Notes under the pieces: model-generated
The model's database searches: none
What the model was told of the DNA's origin: nothing
Seen by the model: only the letters and a program-made list of their open reading frames with translations
Part shown: piece by piece, positions 1 through 9,032 of the stretch
How positions within the stretch are numbered: the stretch's first letter is position 1
Layout: each line of letters begins with the position of its first letter
Made by a program: the position numbers and the translations under genes
DNA from: Actinophytocola gossypii
GTDB lineage: Bacteria > Actinomycetota > Actinomycetes > Mycobacteriales > Pseudonocardiaceae
Direction: 5' to 3'
Length of the DNA stretch: 32,512 nucleotides
Assembly: GCF_025165815.1 (NCBI RefSeq)
Contig: NZ_JAFFZE010000036.1
Span: 1 to 32,512, forward strand

Positions 1-90
1 CGCACCAAGTGGACGATGCGCTGGAAGCCAGTACTCAACGCCTTCGCCATCACGTTCGGTGACCGCTGGCCGGGAGCCGAGACCTACTGA
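1..90 (+). CDS. IS256-family transposase, C-terminal fragment
   Basis: Frame 1 is open from the window edge to a TGA at 88-90 and encodes about 29 residues, including RWKPVLNAFAITFGDRW. This is the typical C-terminal signature of actinobacterial IS256 (Mutator-like) transposases, which end in RWKPALNAFxITFxGR. The rest of the gene lies outside the window, so it cannot be judged intact. Just downstream, about 99-128, is a sequence ending in ATGGGATAGACCC that resembles an IS256-type terminal repeat, but its partner end is not visible. The assignment rests on the short C-terminal motif only. Confidence 0.7.
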   Translation, partial: RTKWTMRWKPVLNAFAITFGDRWPGAETY

Positions 91-998
91 TCAACAACGC
101 CGGACACACCGATCATGGGATAGACCCGGCCCGGTCACCTTTTCAACGTGCCGCGACAGTCAGTAGCGGGTGATGTGCACGGTTCGATGCGAGCAACGGC
201 CACTCGCGCGCGCTGAGGGCAGAAGAGGCCGGGGTAGGTGCCAGAGGGGCACGCTGTCTCGGGTGTAGCGAACGTGCTGACGGGCGTCGACCCTGAAAGG
301 GTGCCCCGCAGGGGCAGGTGCACGGCGGGCGAAACAACAACGGGTCATGTGTGCGGGAACCAGAGCAACTCAACGGTGTCGATGTCGGCGTATCGGCTGC
401 AGCATGGAAACGGTCGATCTCCTTCCGGTGTGTAGGAGGAGGTTGTGCGGCATGACGAGAGAGGTATGAGGGCGTTCCTTGCGGTAGCGACCGAGTGCAT
501 CGGTAGGAAGGCGTGAGTGCCAGCCCTGGCACTCCGTCGGCAAGTAACCCCTCGGGGGCTCAGGTCCAGGATGCGGCGTCCTCGAGTCCGCCCTGGTGAT
601 CCACAAGTGCGGCCAAAGTCATCGAGATTCATCATGCACATGATCGGCATGTGCAGGTCGCCGCTGGGTCCCAAAGATAGATCCCGCGGCAGACCGAGAG
701 CGGTGTGGATGTGCGGCTGGAACAGGCCGGCGACACGTACACGTTCTCGGCCGAGCTGGTGAAGAAGCCGGGATGGAAATCGTCAACAGAACCGTCTTGT
801 CCGCGAACATGCAGGTCAAGGGCTCTATGGTCGGCGATTGATGGGCGTGACGACGTGCAATAGTTGCCATCGAAGAGTCGCCGCGACATGAGGTTCAGCC
901 CGAGTTGCCAGCCGTGCTTGGCGTCTGCCCGCGTACATGCCGGCGGTCACCGGCATCTGGTTGCCCCAGGGCCTGCGTCGGGAATTAACACGAGCAGG
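91..998. other. Gene-poor stretch with degraded sequence
   Basis: No convincing gene is visible over about 900 bases. All open frames are short and mutually overlapping. One short stretch in frame from 681, read after a TAG at 678-680, gives a protein-like run (VDVRLEQAGDTYTFSAELVK) and may be a vestige of a lost gene. A GGAGGAGG precedes ATG codons at 452 and 466, but these open only 5 and 16 codons. A perfect 8-bp inverted repeat sits at 635-655. The stretch lies between an IS256 end and the caspase-like gene, which fits an eroded insertion zone. Confidence 0.5.
635..655. repeat. Perfect 8-bp inverted repeat
   Basis: TGCACATG and CATGTGCA flank a 5-base spacer (ATCGG). The dyad could be an operator or a small hairpin. 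No gene starts close enough on either side to assign a role, and no T-tract follows, so an intrinsic terminator is unlikely. Confidence 0.5.
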
Positions 999-3335
999 TC
1001 AGGGACGGAGGTGCGGCGCGCCACAACACTTGCGAATGACGTTGGCGGTGAGCGGACCGCCGTCGGTCGTCCGGATGATCGCGCGCAGGTCCTCCGACGC
1101 GGCGGCAATGCGTAGCCGTTCTGGGAAATGATCGGCGCACCACAGCGGTTCCAAGATGCCTGCGACGGCGTCTGGATGTGCGGACAGGTGGTGCGCAACG
1201 TCCGGCCAGCGGACCACCACCAGCGACCATAGGGCCAGCGCGTCCGGGTCCACGTCAGAGTCCTCAAGGAAACGGATTGAGCGCAGCAGACTGAACGTGT
1301 TAACGAACTTCTTGACCGATCTCGGGTTGTCGCCAAGCACGGACGCGAACTTCCGCAGCGTGTGCTCGGCCCGCCCACGTTCAGCCGCGGTTGACAGCGC
1401 GGTGACGACCGACGCAGCCTGCCCTTCCTCGAACGCACGTAACCGGGCCTCCAGACCGCTGATGCGGCGCCGCGTCTGGGGAGCCGGGGCGGGGTCGGCC
1501 ACACCGCTCCGCGACGTGGTTGGCGCTGCAATGCGCAGCATGTTGTCGAGGAAGGCAGACTGTGCTGCCCCGGTCAGCGCAGGCATCGGGACGGTGAGCT
1601 GGAACAGCTTGTCCAAGAACAGGTATCCCAGCGGGGTGCCCAGTTCGTCCGCGCATTTGGTGAACTGTTCGTGCCGCGCCTCGTAGCCTCGGCGCAGCCA
1701 CGCCCCATCCGCAGCCACGACGAAGTAGGCAGCGCGCCGCGCCCGCTCGCGAGGGTCGCTGGAGGCGCGCACCAGCGTCTGCACGGTGTCCAGCAGGTCC
1801 ACCACGTACGTCTGGTCGCACCGGTCCAGGTCGTCGACAAAGAACACCACCGGCTTGTCCGAGCGCTCCAACAACCAGCGAAAGTGCGCGGCGATATCGG
1901 CCATCGGGTTCGACTGGGTTTGCTCAAACAGTCGAGCGCCGCGCACGGAGTCCCACAGGAGCAGTCGCGCGGCCAGCAGTGCGCCTCCGGTCAGCGTAGC
2001 CAGCGCGGCGGCCAAGGCTGTGATCGCCTTGAGCGGTTGCTCCCAACCGGTGACCGCGCCGCCCGAGGGCCAGATGAGCATCCCGACCCCCGCAGCGACC
2101 GCAGCCACCAGGGCAAGCGCCACCAAGTAGGGCGCGCCAGTCCGACGAACCCGGGCGACCGACTCACTTACACGCAACAGCGGGCGCCGCCACCATGACC
2201 TGCCGCTGCGGATCTCCGCGCGCAACACGGTCAGCAACGACCACCACGCCGGGGCAAGCCGGGACTGGCGCCACGCGTCGAATCGGGCCACTCGAAAGAA
2301 CCCGCCCAGGCGGGCCTCCATCAGGTTGAGCAAGGTGCTCTTGCCCGACCCCCATGGTCCGTCCAAGTGCAGCAGAAACGATGTGGAGGGTCGGGTGGCA
2401 TGCATCTCTACCAGCCGCATTCCGATCACCGTGGCCAGTGGCCCCCGATTGAGCAGGTCGACCTCAGCCGGGTTGTCATCAGACCAGTCCAAATCCTCCT
2501 CGCCTGAGCCAACCCGTTCCGTTGGATCAAACGAGTCGGGGTACTCCGCCAACGCCGGCCGGTGGCTTGTCGGCGGTGGCGGCCCGCCACCTGCGAGATT
2601 GCGGACGAGCGGAGCACGTCCGGCGGAAGCATCACCCCTCGCCACCGGGGCCGGATAGCCAAGCGTGACCAAGCGCCGGCGGACGGCCTCATACACGTCG
2701 TCCAGAGCCAGCTCAGCGCCTGCGTCAGGAATGCCCTGACGCAGGCTGCGAATGAGCTCACCGGTGAACGCGGTGTACAGCTCGCCCGCCGGCGCGAGCG
2801 CGATCTCGTTCGGCCCGCTTGAGGCGAGTAAGAAGGCGCCATGCGGCTCGAGAGTAGGCAGTTCCTTGGTCGCCGGCAGGATGGCACGGCCGCTGTAGGC
2901 ACAATCCAGGATCAGGATCCGCACCCGCGCCCTGCTCCCCTGTAACTCGTGGGCTACCTGCTCGGCACTCAGCGCGGTGCTATGCAAAAGTCTGACGTTG
3001 GTCCGGGTTGTCGCCAGGTTCAAATGTCCGTGGTCGTCGACAAGGCCGTGCCCACTGTAGTAGACCACCAGCACATCCGCCGTCTCGGCGACATCGCTCA
3101 GCGTGGTCGCCGGTACGATCGGATCGTCCGGGTCCTGAATCACGGTCGTACGGAACCCGCCCTGCTCTTCCAGGACCTGGGCTAGGTCCTGGAGGTTGTT
3201 GCGGATCTGCGGCAAGTCCGGCATCTCGGTGTCGGAGTAACTAGAGACGCCGATCAGAACCGCCTCGCGGGCCGTGGCCCGCGGCTCGTCCTCGTTCACG
3301 CCGCGATCATCCCAGAAAATGTCCGCGCGGCGCAC
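999..3335 (-). CDS. Caspase-like (C14) protease fused to KAP P-loop NTPase
   Basis: A 778-residue protein if the ATG at 3335 is used; a GTG at 3299 (residue 13) is an equally good start just before the conserved region. Residues 20-250 form a caspase-like peptidase: SGHG gives the catalytic His (H96) and LDCAYSG the catalytic Cys (C145). A Pro-rich linker follows, then a KAP-family NTPase with Walker A GPWGSGKST (about 326-334) and Walker B FFVDDLD (about 498-504). Two hydrophobic helices (about 402-424 and 437-461) lie between Walker A and B, as in membrane-associated KAP ATPases. Known KAP and caspase fusions act in bacterial conflict and suicide systems, so the likely role is NTP-gated proteolysis at the membrane after a threat is sensed. 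The trigger and substrate are unknown. An Abi-like gene lies immediately upstream on the same strand. Confidence 0.9.
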   Translation of the reverse strand: MRRADIFWDDRGVNEDEPRATAREAVLIGVSSYSDTEMPDLPQIRNNLQDLAQVLEEQGGFRTTVIQDPDDPIVPATTLSDVAETADVLVVYYSGHGLVDDHGHLNLATTRTNVRLLHSTALSAEQVAHELQGSRARVRILILDCAYSGRAILPATKELPTLEPHGAFLLASSGPNEIALAPAGELYTAFTGELIRSLRQGIPDAGAELALDDVYEAVRRRLVTLGYPAPVARGDASAGRAPLVRNLAGGGPPPPTSHRPALAEYPDSFDPTERVGSGEEDLDWSDDNPAEVDLLNRGPLATVIGMRLVEMHATRPSTSFLLHLDGPWGSGKSTLLNLMEARLGGFFRVARFDAWRQSRLAPAWWSLLTVLRAEIRSGRSWWRRPLLRVSESVARVRRTGAPYLVALALVAAVAAGVGMLIWPSGGAVTGWEQPLKAITALAAALATLTGGALLAARLLLWDSVRGARLFEQTQSNPMADIAAHFRWLLERSDKPVVFFVDDLDRCDQTYVVDLLDTVQTLVRASSDPRERARRAAYFVVAADGAWLRRGYEARHEQFTKCADELGTPLGYLFLDKLFQLTVPMPALTGAAQSAFLDNMLRIAAPTTSRSGVADPAPAPQTRRRISGLEARLRAFEEGQAASVVTALSTAAERGRAEHTLRKFASVLGDNPRSVKKFVNTFSLLRSIRFLEDSDVDPDALALWSLVVVRWPDVAHHLSAHPDAVAGILEPLWCADHFPERLRIAAASEDLRAIIRTTDGGPLTANVIRKCCGAPHLRP

Positions 3336-3381
3336 CGAACGCGATATAGCTGCTGATCGACATCAACTGACCAGGGGCGTA

Positions 3382-3393
3382 AGCTCATGAGCT
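3382..3393. promoter_or_regulatory. 12-bp perfect palindrome upstream of the caspase gene
   Basis: AGCTCATGAGCT is a perfect palindrome between the Abi-like gene (stop at 3487) and the caspase-KAP start (3335 or 3299). Its position would suit an operator for the downstream minus-strand gene. No clear -10/-35 pair is identifiable, so the regulatory role is inference. Confidence 0.3.
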
Positions 3394-3486
3394 GGGAGTC
3401 GGCTACAGGTGAAGCCCACACACCCGGCGCATTGTGGAGGGATTTGGCCCTGGCCGCGGACCAAGGTGCCGGTAGCTGTGGCTTGA

Positions 3487-4356
3487 TCAAAGGCCGAGTT
3501 CTCCCGTTGACGCAGTGAGATCGTGTTCGTCAGCTGCGGCGTATGCCTCGACGTAAAAGGTTGCCGCTGCAGATGCGGCCGTGACCACTAGTCGAGCGGT
3601 TGCAACGTCGAGTTCAGGACGGCCGTAGACACCATGTCCCGTGCCGAATCCTTCATTCCGGATCTCTCCGATGCCGTTGACGATGGAGTTAAGTCCTTTC
3701 AGCACGCCGCGGCGCTGCCTGGCCCCCGGCTCGTCACCTCGGATGCCCTGGTCGTCCAGTCCGAGGGTGATGTTGACCTTCTTGGCGAGGTCGGGCAGGT
3801 CCAGTTTGGTTTCCTTCCCCGTGCCCTCCAGCCCGAGGATGGCCTTGAATACGGTCTCCAGTAGCTCCTTGGCGGCCCCGATCGCCAGCGGCGGGTCGTC
3901 CCGCATACCGAGCCGGATCCGAGCAGCATGTTCGTCGACATCGCGCAGTCCTAGCTGTTGAGCTGCGGCCTGAAGGTCATCCGTCGCGTTCTCGTGCGTC
4001 TCCTGCCCGCCGTAGAGGTCGGCGTGCAGGGCAGGGTCATGCGTGCGAAGCCATTCTGGCAGGCCGAGGAACTCCTCAACGACAGAAAGGCTTTCGAAGA
4101 CGGTTTCGCCCCCGCGTTTCTTTCGCTGCCCGAGGATGTCAGGAACGACATCGAAGATGTTGCCGTGGTAGTCGGGGTCATTCCAATTCAAGCTGCGAAG
4201 CAGCCGACCGTGGCCCTCGACCACGTCCCGGGTGTCGGTGAGGATGCCCAACTCGACCCAGTCTCCTCGATCGAACTTCGCCTCGATCGCCTTGGAGACG
4301 GCGAGGATGACCTTGTTGGGGCTGACGTCGTCGCGCATGGGCTCCATTGTCCTCAT
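3487..4356 (-). CDS. Abortive-infection (Abi_C-like) family protein
   Basis: From the ATG at 4356 the product is 289 residues; ATGs at 4347 and 4338 are alternatives, and none has an ideal ribosome binding site. The C-terminal 130 residues match the Abi_C pattern: a helix LLETVFKAIL, a hydrophobic segment with LDLPDLAKKV, then GIGEIRNEGFGTGHG (RNEGFGTGHG at about 233-242) and a closing helix ending in TFYVEAY. RN..G..HG is the family's most conserved motif. The N-terminal part (DRGDWVELGILTDTRDVV) is a helical region typical of these proteins. Such genes cause phage-induced dormancy or death where studied; the mechanism here is unknown. The frame stays open upstream through a coiled coil (AKLRRANRELTETLRVAMAQ) as far as a breakpoint near 4550, so a longer or fused N-terminus is possible. 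It lies about 150 bp before the caspase-KAP gene on the same strand, and the two could be cotranscribed. Confidence 0.75.
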   Translation of the reverse strand: MRTMEPMRDDVSPNKVILAVSKAIEAKFDRGDWVELGILTDTRDVVEGHGRLLRSLNWNDPDYHGNIFDVVPDILGQRKKRGGETVFESLSVVEEFLGLPEWLRTHDPALHADLYGGQETHENATDDLQAAAQQLGLRDVDEHAARIRLGMRDDPPLAIGAAKELLETVFKAILGLEGTGKETKLDLPDLAKKVNITLGLDDQGIRGDEPGARQRRGVLKGLNSIVNGIGEIRNEGFGTGHGVYGRPELDVATARLVVTAASAAATFYVEAYAAADEHDLTASTGELGL

Positions 4357-4548
4357 CGATCGCGCGATGCTTTCGGACTCCTCGTGTCCTTGAGATCTCG
4401 GATCGAGCTGGCTAACCTGGCTGGCGGCTTCCAGCGCGGACCGCAGGTGGTGGTTCTGTGTAGTCAGCCGTTGGATCTGGGCCATGGCGACCCGCAGGGT
4501 CTCGGTCAGTTCACGGTTCGCTCGTCGGAGTTTCGCGTTGCGCCTGGT
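4357..4548 (-). pseudogene. Coiled-coil remnant joined in frame to the Abi-like gene
   Basis: Reading on the minus strand into the Abi-like gene, about 60 codons encode a Leu/Arg-rich heptad pattern (RRNAKLRRANRELTETLR, then IQRLTTQNHHLRSALEAA). Actinobacterial DUF6262-type proteins encoded beside tyrosine integrases end in similar coiled coils, so this may be the C-terminus of such a gene, cut at about 4549 where an unrelated plus-strand gene begins. It could instead be the true N-terminus of the Abi-like protein. No good start codon is visible inside it. The identification is tentative. Confidence 0.35.
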
Positions 4549-5239
4549 CAACCGAGGTCCTGGACCTCGCCGGCATGCGCGACGCCGCGGCCGCCCAAGC
4601 CGTCGACAACTGGAACGAGTACGCCGCGGTCGTGCACGGCACCCCGCAGCACCTGCCCTGGAACGTGTTCGCCGACCGCGTCCGGGACGCGGAGAAGGCC
4701 GCGCCCCGGCCCAAGCGCGAGCTGGAGAAGGAGGCCCTGGACGCGGTGCTGGCCGACCTCGACCTGGCTGACATCGACGCCGCCGAGGCGCTGAAGACTT
4801 CCGACCCGGACGCGCACGCCCACTTCCTCGACCGGTCCCGCAAGGAGCTGGAGACGGTGGACGCCGCCTGGCAGGCCAGCACCTACACCATCGAGCAGGC
4901 CCGCGCCGCCTACACCGCGCAGCCCTGCATCGCCGGCGCTGCGCGCCCACGAGGGCTACAAGGGCTTCCCCGTCGACCCGGCCGGCGCCACCCCGAACCC
5001 CACGGCGCCGACCGGGCGGCGTCTCGCCCCGCGCGCTGGCCGACGCCACCAGCAGCTCCCACCGCCCCAGCCACGTGCAGCCGGTCGCCGGCGTCGGCTA
5101 CCACTACACCGACCATGAGGACCCCGAGCCCAGCAGCGGCACGTCCCCAGCCCCGCCTCACCCGCAGCGCGGGCCGCGCGGCCGAACCCCACGCCGTGCG
5201 GGCCCGCGCTGCGCTCTGCGGACACCGCCTGAGCGTTGA
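4549..5239 (+). pseudogene. 5'-truncated, twice-frameshifted integrative-element gene
   Basis: The coding signal starts abruptly at the breakpoint (EVLDLAGMRDAAAAQAVDNW) with no ribosome binding site. It continues in one frame to about 4930 (ending near TIEQARAAYTAQP), moves to the next frame around 4939 (LRAHEGYKGFPVDPAGATP) and to the third around 5018 (GVSPRALADATSSSHRPSHV, then YHYTDHEDPEP), stopping at the TGA at 5237-5239. The three pieces read as one acidic, Ala-rich protein with two +1-type shifts. I do not recognise the family. It resembles hypothetical cargo of actinomycete integrative elements. The gene is dead as written unless the shifts are sequencing errors. Confidence 0.6.
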
Positions 5240-5320
5240 AGGGAGCTGACGCTCCATGCCCACGCCCGTCGCTTCCCACCCCAACCGGCCAGCCGCGCCT
5301 GCCGGAGGTCGCCCGAGGCG

Positions 5321-5656
5321 GTGAACATCGGCGCCTGGACGGTAGCCATCGACCCGCCCCACGCCGAGGAGGACAACGACGGGCGCATCACACTCGTCGT
5401 TGAAGGCACCGAGCTGGGATTCCTGCTGTTCATCGCCTGTGCCGACGCGACCGTCTGGATCGACACCATCGAGGTCGCGCCCGGCCTGCGCGGCAACGGA
5501 CTCGGCACCCGACTGCTGGCGCTGGTGCTCGCCCTGCACCCCGGCCGCGCGACCGGACTCGCCGCGCCGACCGCGGCCTTGGCCGGCTGGTACGCCCGCT
5601 TCGGCTTCGTCCCCGCCGGGCCGCACGGCGTAATGCGCCGCGCCGCGACCCCATGA
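5321..5656 (+). CDS. Small GNAT-type N-acetyltransferase-like protein
   Basis: A GTG start at 5321, preceded by GGAGG about 12 bases upstream, gives 111 residues. IDTIEVAPGLRGNGLGTRLL is the GNAT motif A with the acetyl-CoA pyrophosphate loop (R-G-N-G-L-G), and WYARFGFVPAG matches motif B near the C-terminus. The protein is shorter than the usual 140-180 residues; the N-terminal strands and helices are compressed or missing, so it may be a truncated or minimal form. An ATG at 5256 opens only 22 codons in another frame and stops just before it. The substrate is unknown. Neighbours are integrative-element-type hypotheticals on the same strand. Confidence 0.7.
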   Translation: MNIGAWTVAIDPPHAEEDNDGRITLVVEGTELGFLLFIACADATVWIDTIEVAPGLRGNGLGTRLLALVLALHPGRATGLAAPTAALAGWYARFGFVPAGPHGVMRRAATP

Positions 5657-5696
5657 CCCGCGCGCCGCGCGCGCCCAGCACCCAAGGACCGCCGCC

Positions 5697-6044
5697 ATGC
5701 CCACCTCCCACGATCCGCTCGCCGACCACCCGCTGCTGGAGGCGATGCTGCCCGTCGCGGTGCTGACCGCGCTGGACGAGGTCAGCCACTTCACCGACAC
5801 CGAACGGCAGCGGCTGGCCGCCGACGCCTCGACCACCATCGCCTCCCACGGCGACGACCTGATGTTCGGTGGCAAGCACTGCCGACCGGCCTTCACCGCC
5901 CTGGCCCGCGCTCTGGCCGTCTTGGCACACCAACCGGGCGGGGTCACCTTCGCCGGTCTGCACTGGTGTGTCGGCTCCCGCCACCACGGCACCCGTGAGC
6001 AGGCACCCTGCGCCGCCGAACTCGCCCGCGAGGCCACCCAGTAA
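5697..6044 (+). CDS. Hypothetical protein, integrative-element cargo type
   Basis: An ATG start at 5697 gives 115 residues. The protein is mostly helical, with LLEAMLPVAVLTALDEVSHF near the start and Cys/His-containing segments later (GGKHCRPAF, GLHWCVGSRHH). The spaced Cys and His could bind a metal, but no known finger spacing is evident. Codon usage has a strong third-position GC bias, supporting real coding. I do not recognise the family. It sits 40 bases after the GNAT gene and about 115 bases before another hypothetical, in a run of same-strand genes typical of plasmid or integrative-element cargo. Confidence 0.6.
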   Translation: MPTSHDPLADHPLLEAMLPVAVLTALDEVSHFTDTERQRLAADASTTIASHGDDLMFGGKHCRPAFTALARALAVLAHQPGGVTFAGLHWCVGSRHHGTREQAPCAAELAREATQ

Positions 6045-6158
6045 CCCGGCTCACCGAGCGTCGGGCGGCCCGGCCGGCCGGGCCGCGGACGGGATCGGCC
6101 GGGGCGCCCCGCCGCCCGCATCCGGCGCATCACTCCAGTCCACGACAAGGAAGACGTC

Positions 6159-6636
6159 ATGCCCGCAGCTGTGCCCGCATCCTCATCCAACCCTCCGCCA
6201 CCGACGCCACCGCCGGCGACCGCGGACACGATCCACCGCTACCGACGGTTCCGCCGCGACGGCCTGCCCGCCGCGCACGCCTACCGCTGCGCCACCGCCG
6301 CCGCGGCCCGCACCGCGCGCTACCGCACCGGGCCCGGCGAGGCGATCACCTTCCTGCTCGACGACCGACCCGAGCTGGCCGGGTTCACCGTCACCGCGGT
6401 CGCCGAGCACGACGAGGACCCCGACCTGTTCGGGCTCGGCGAGTTCACCGACACCCACACCGAGGACACCGTCCCGGTCTACCTCTGCGCGGAGAACCGC
6501 TACGAGTACTTCCGGCCCAGCTACACCCTCGCCCAAGCGCCGCGCGGACCTCGCCCGCCGCGGCTACGCCCGCGGCCCCGCCCACGAGCTCGCACTGCGC
6601 CAGGTCTACGAGGACGCCCGCCTGGCTCGACAGTAG
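6159..6636 (+). pseudogene. Frameshifted hypothetical gene
   Basis: An ATG at 6159 with GGAAG upstream opens a protein with a Pro-rich head, then RYRRFRRDGLPAAHAYRCAT, then an acidic middle (EHDEDPDLFGLGEFTDTHTE). The coherent reading runs to about 6535 (YTLAQ), then continues only in the next frame (RRADLARRGYARGPAHELAL and RQVYEDARLARQ) to the TAG at 6634-6636. A single +1-type shift thus splits an approximately 159-residue protein. I do not recognise the family. Its end lies within about 15 bases of the truncated edge of an IS3 fragment. Confidence 0.6.
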
Positions 6637-6644
6637 ATGTCTCG

Positions 6645-6692
6645 CTGGCCTCGATCTCCGTCCACCGCGCGACGCCGTCCGCCCGGGCTCAC
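6645..6692 (-). pseudogene. IS3 OrfB 5' remnant
   Basis: A GTG at 6692 overlaps the OrfA stop, as expected for the orfA-orfB junction, and opens VSPGGRRRAVDG, which resembles an OrfB N-terminus. The coding similarity ends at about 6645-6655, beside the stop of the frameshifted hypothetical gene at 6636. The remaining 270 or so codons of OrfB, with the DDE domain, are gone. The exact breakpoint is an estimate. Confidence 0.5.
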
Positions 6693-6973
6693 CAGTTTCC
6701 CCGGTTCAACTCCTTGAGCATGTCGATGTCCAGAGCCTGTTCGGCGACCATCTTCTTCAACCGGGCGTTCTCCCGCTCCAACTCCTCCAACCGCTTGGCG
6801 TCATCGCCCTTCATACCGCCGTACTGATTGCGCCACCAGTACCACGTCGCCTCGGTGATCTCCAGGCGCCGACACACCTCCGGCAGCTCCGCACCCTGCC
6901 CGAGTTGCTTCTCGCCCTCCCGCAGCTTGCGGATGATCTGCTCCGGCGTGTGCCGCCGACGTCGAGTAGCCAT
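6689..6973 (-). CDS. IS3-family transposase OrfA
   Basis: An ATG at 6973, preceded by GGAGG, gives 94 residues. The N-terminal helix-turn-helix (RRHTPEQIIRKLREGEKQL ... EVCRRLEITEATWYWWRNQYGG) and the C-terminal leucine-zipper helix (KRLEELERENARLKKMVAEQ, then LDIDMLKELNRGNW) are typical of IS407-type OrfA proteins, which bind the element ends. OrfA looks complete, but its partner OrfB is cut off after roughly a dozen codons, so the element cannot transpose by itself. Upstream, near 7012-7038, TGGTGTGAGAGTCC resembles an IS3-type end. Confidence 0.85.
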   Translation of the reverse strand: MATRRRRHTPEQIIRKLREGEKQLGQGAELPEVCRRLEITEATWYWWRNQYGGMKGDDAKRLEELERENARLKKMVAEQALDIDMLKELNRGNW

Positions 6974-7388
6974 CGTCTTCGAGTCCTCCTACACCCATCA
7001 TCGGGCATCGGACTCTCACACCAGACGGACCACTATCCGGGGACCCGGTCAGGTGGGCGTAGCCCACCGCGGAGCGACGCGTCAGCGCCCTTGATGCCGG
7101 CGGGCCGGTGTTAACGATCAGAGTCGTGTGAGGGATCGGCCGTTCTGGCAACCCCATCGAACAGGACCCGGCGTCCAGTAAACACGAACGGGTCGGCGAG
7201 GGGCATTCCCATCAGGCACGATACGTCGAGATATCACTCGAATGTGTTACCTGACCGCATCCCTGACGTTGTGCGGGTATGCCGGTTGCGTAGTTGACAT
7301 TTCCGCTGGTCAAGACCCTCACGCGCGAAAAGAGCTGTATTGTACGCTACAAGCGACCGGCGCGCAACGCGACTGGTACGGTCGGCGC
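6974..7388. other. IS flank and intergenic sequence
   Basis: About 415 bases with no recognised gene. The left part is the 5' leader and probable terminal repeat of the IS3 fragment. The rest has lower GC than its surroundings and contains only short open frames. An upstream extension of the small membrane protein gene (start at 7242) is possible but lacks a ribosome binding site and adds an untypical Cys-rich leader. Confidence 0.4.
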
Positions 7389-7640
7389 GTGAACACCTTC
7401 GACTGGGTCATGCCGATTCTTCAGATCCTCATCCCTGGGTTCTGCGCCATCGCGGCCTTCGGCGTCGCCGTGTGGTCGCTCAGAGTCGCTTACGGGAAGA
7501 AGACCAAGCCTGAGGTCCGTATGCACGCGTATCGGACCTTTTGCCTTGCCTGGGCGACCATCTTTAACCTGGCCTGCGTCACCGGGGTTGCGGGCTGCGT
7601 AACAGGTTTGCCCAGGTTGTACGAGGCTGGGCTGCTCTGA
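7389..7640 (+). CDS. Small two-helix membrane protein
   Basis: A GTG at 7389 gives 83 residues. Two hydrophobic segments are visible: WVMPILQILIPGFCAIAAFG running on to VAVWSLRV, and FCLAWATIFNLACVTGVAGC. A basic loop (YGKKTKPEVRMHAYR) between them would lie in the cytoplasm. No family is recognised. It is isolated between two IS elements, so it may be a chromosomal or mobile-element leftover. A longer version starting at 7242 is less likely. Confidence 0.4.
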   Translation: MNTFDWVMPILQILIPGFCAIAAFGVAVWSLRVAYGKKTKPEVRMHAYRTFCLAWATIFNLACVTGVAGCVTGLPRLYEAGLL

Positions 7641-7765
7641 ACCACGGGTCCATGTTCGTGCGCCAGGTGTGCGCTGCGGGTTTGTGACTTGTGGACTGGT
7701 TGGTCGTTGCCAGTGTCCCGCCCCGGGGTTTGATGGAGACATCGAACACCGGAGGATCGACTGTT

Positions 7766-8078
7766 ATGGCGGCACCACGGAAGTACCCGGAGGAGTTGCG
7801 TGAGCGGGCGACGCGTCTGGCCGTTGAGGCCAGGCGGGACCCGGCGTCGGCTGGTGGGGCGATCAAACGGATCGCCGATCAGCTCGGGGTGCATCCGGAG
7901 GGTTTGCGAACGTGGGTGAAGCAGGCCGAGATCGATTATGGGGCGCGGTCGGGCACTACCTCGACCGATGCGGCCAGGTCGCCGAGTTGGAACGCGAGGT
8001 GCGTGAGCTGCGGCGGGCGAACCAGATCTTGAAGTCAGCGGCCAGTTTCTTCACAGCGGAGCTGGACCGTCCGTCGCG

Positions 8079-8082
<4 letters not shown>
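7766..8082 (+). pseudogene. IS3 OrfA with a one-base frameshift
   Basis: An ATG at 7766 opens AAPRKYPEELRERATRLAVE, followed by the helix-turn-helix AIKRIADQLGVHPEGLRTWV. After TSTDAA (about 7973) the frame is lost. The expected leucine-zipper helix (QVAELEREVRELRRANQILK, then SAASFFTAELDRPSR) lies one base back and ends at the TGA at 8080-8082, which overlaps the orfB ATG at 8079. A single-base deletion near 7975 explains this. No slippery heptamer is visible at the site, so programmed frameshifting is not supported. Confidence 0.8.
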
Positions 8083-8999
<917 letters not shown>

Positions 9000-9032
9000 A
9001 AAAAACTCTCCCATCAAACCCGGGGCTTGACA

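Noticed and set aside
451-516. Leader peptide with a strong ribosome binding site (ATGs at 452 and 466)
   Set aside because: Only 5 and 16 codons open, nothing follows that it could regulate, and the surrounding DNA looks degraded.
4549-5049. Upstream extension of the Abi-like open frame to 520 residues
   Set aside because: The N-terminal part is an Arg/Gly/Pro-rich antisense shadow of the plus-strand gene remnant; coding character on the minus strand begins only at the coiled coil near 4548.
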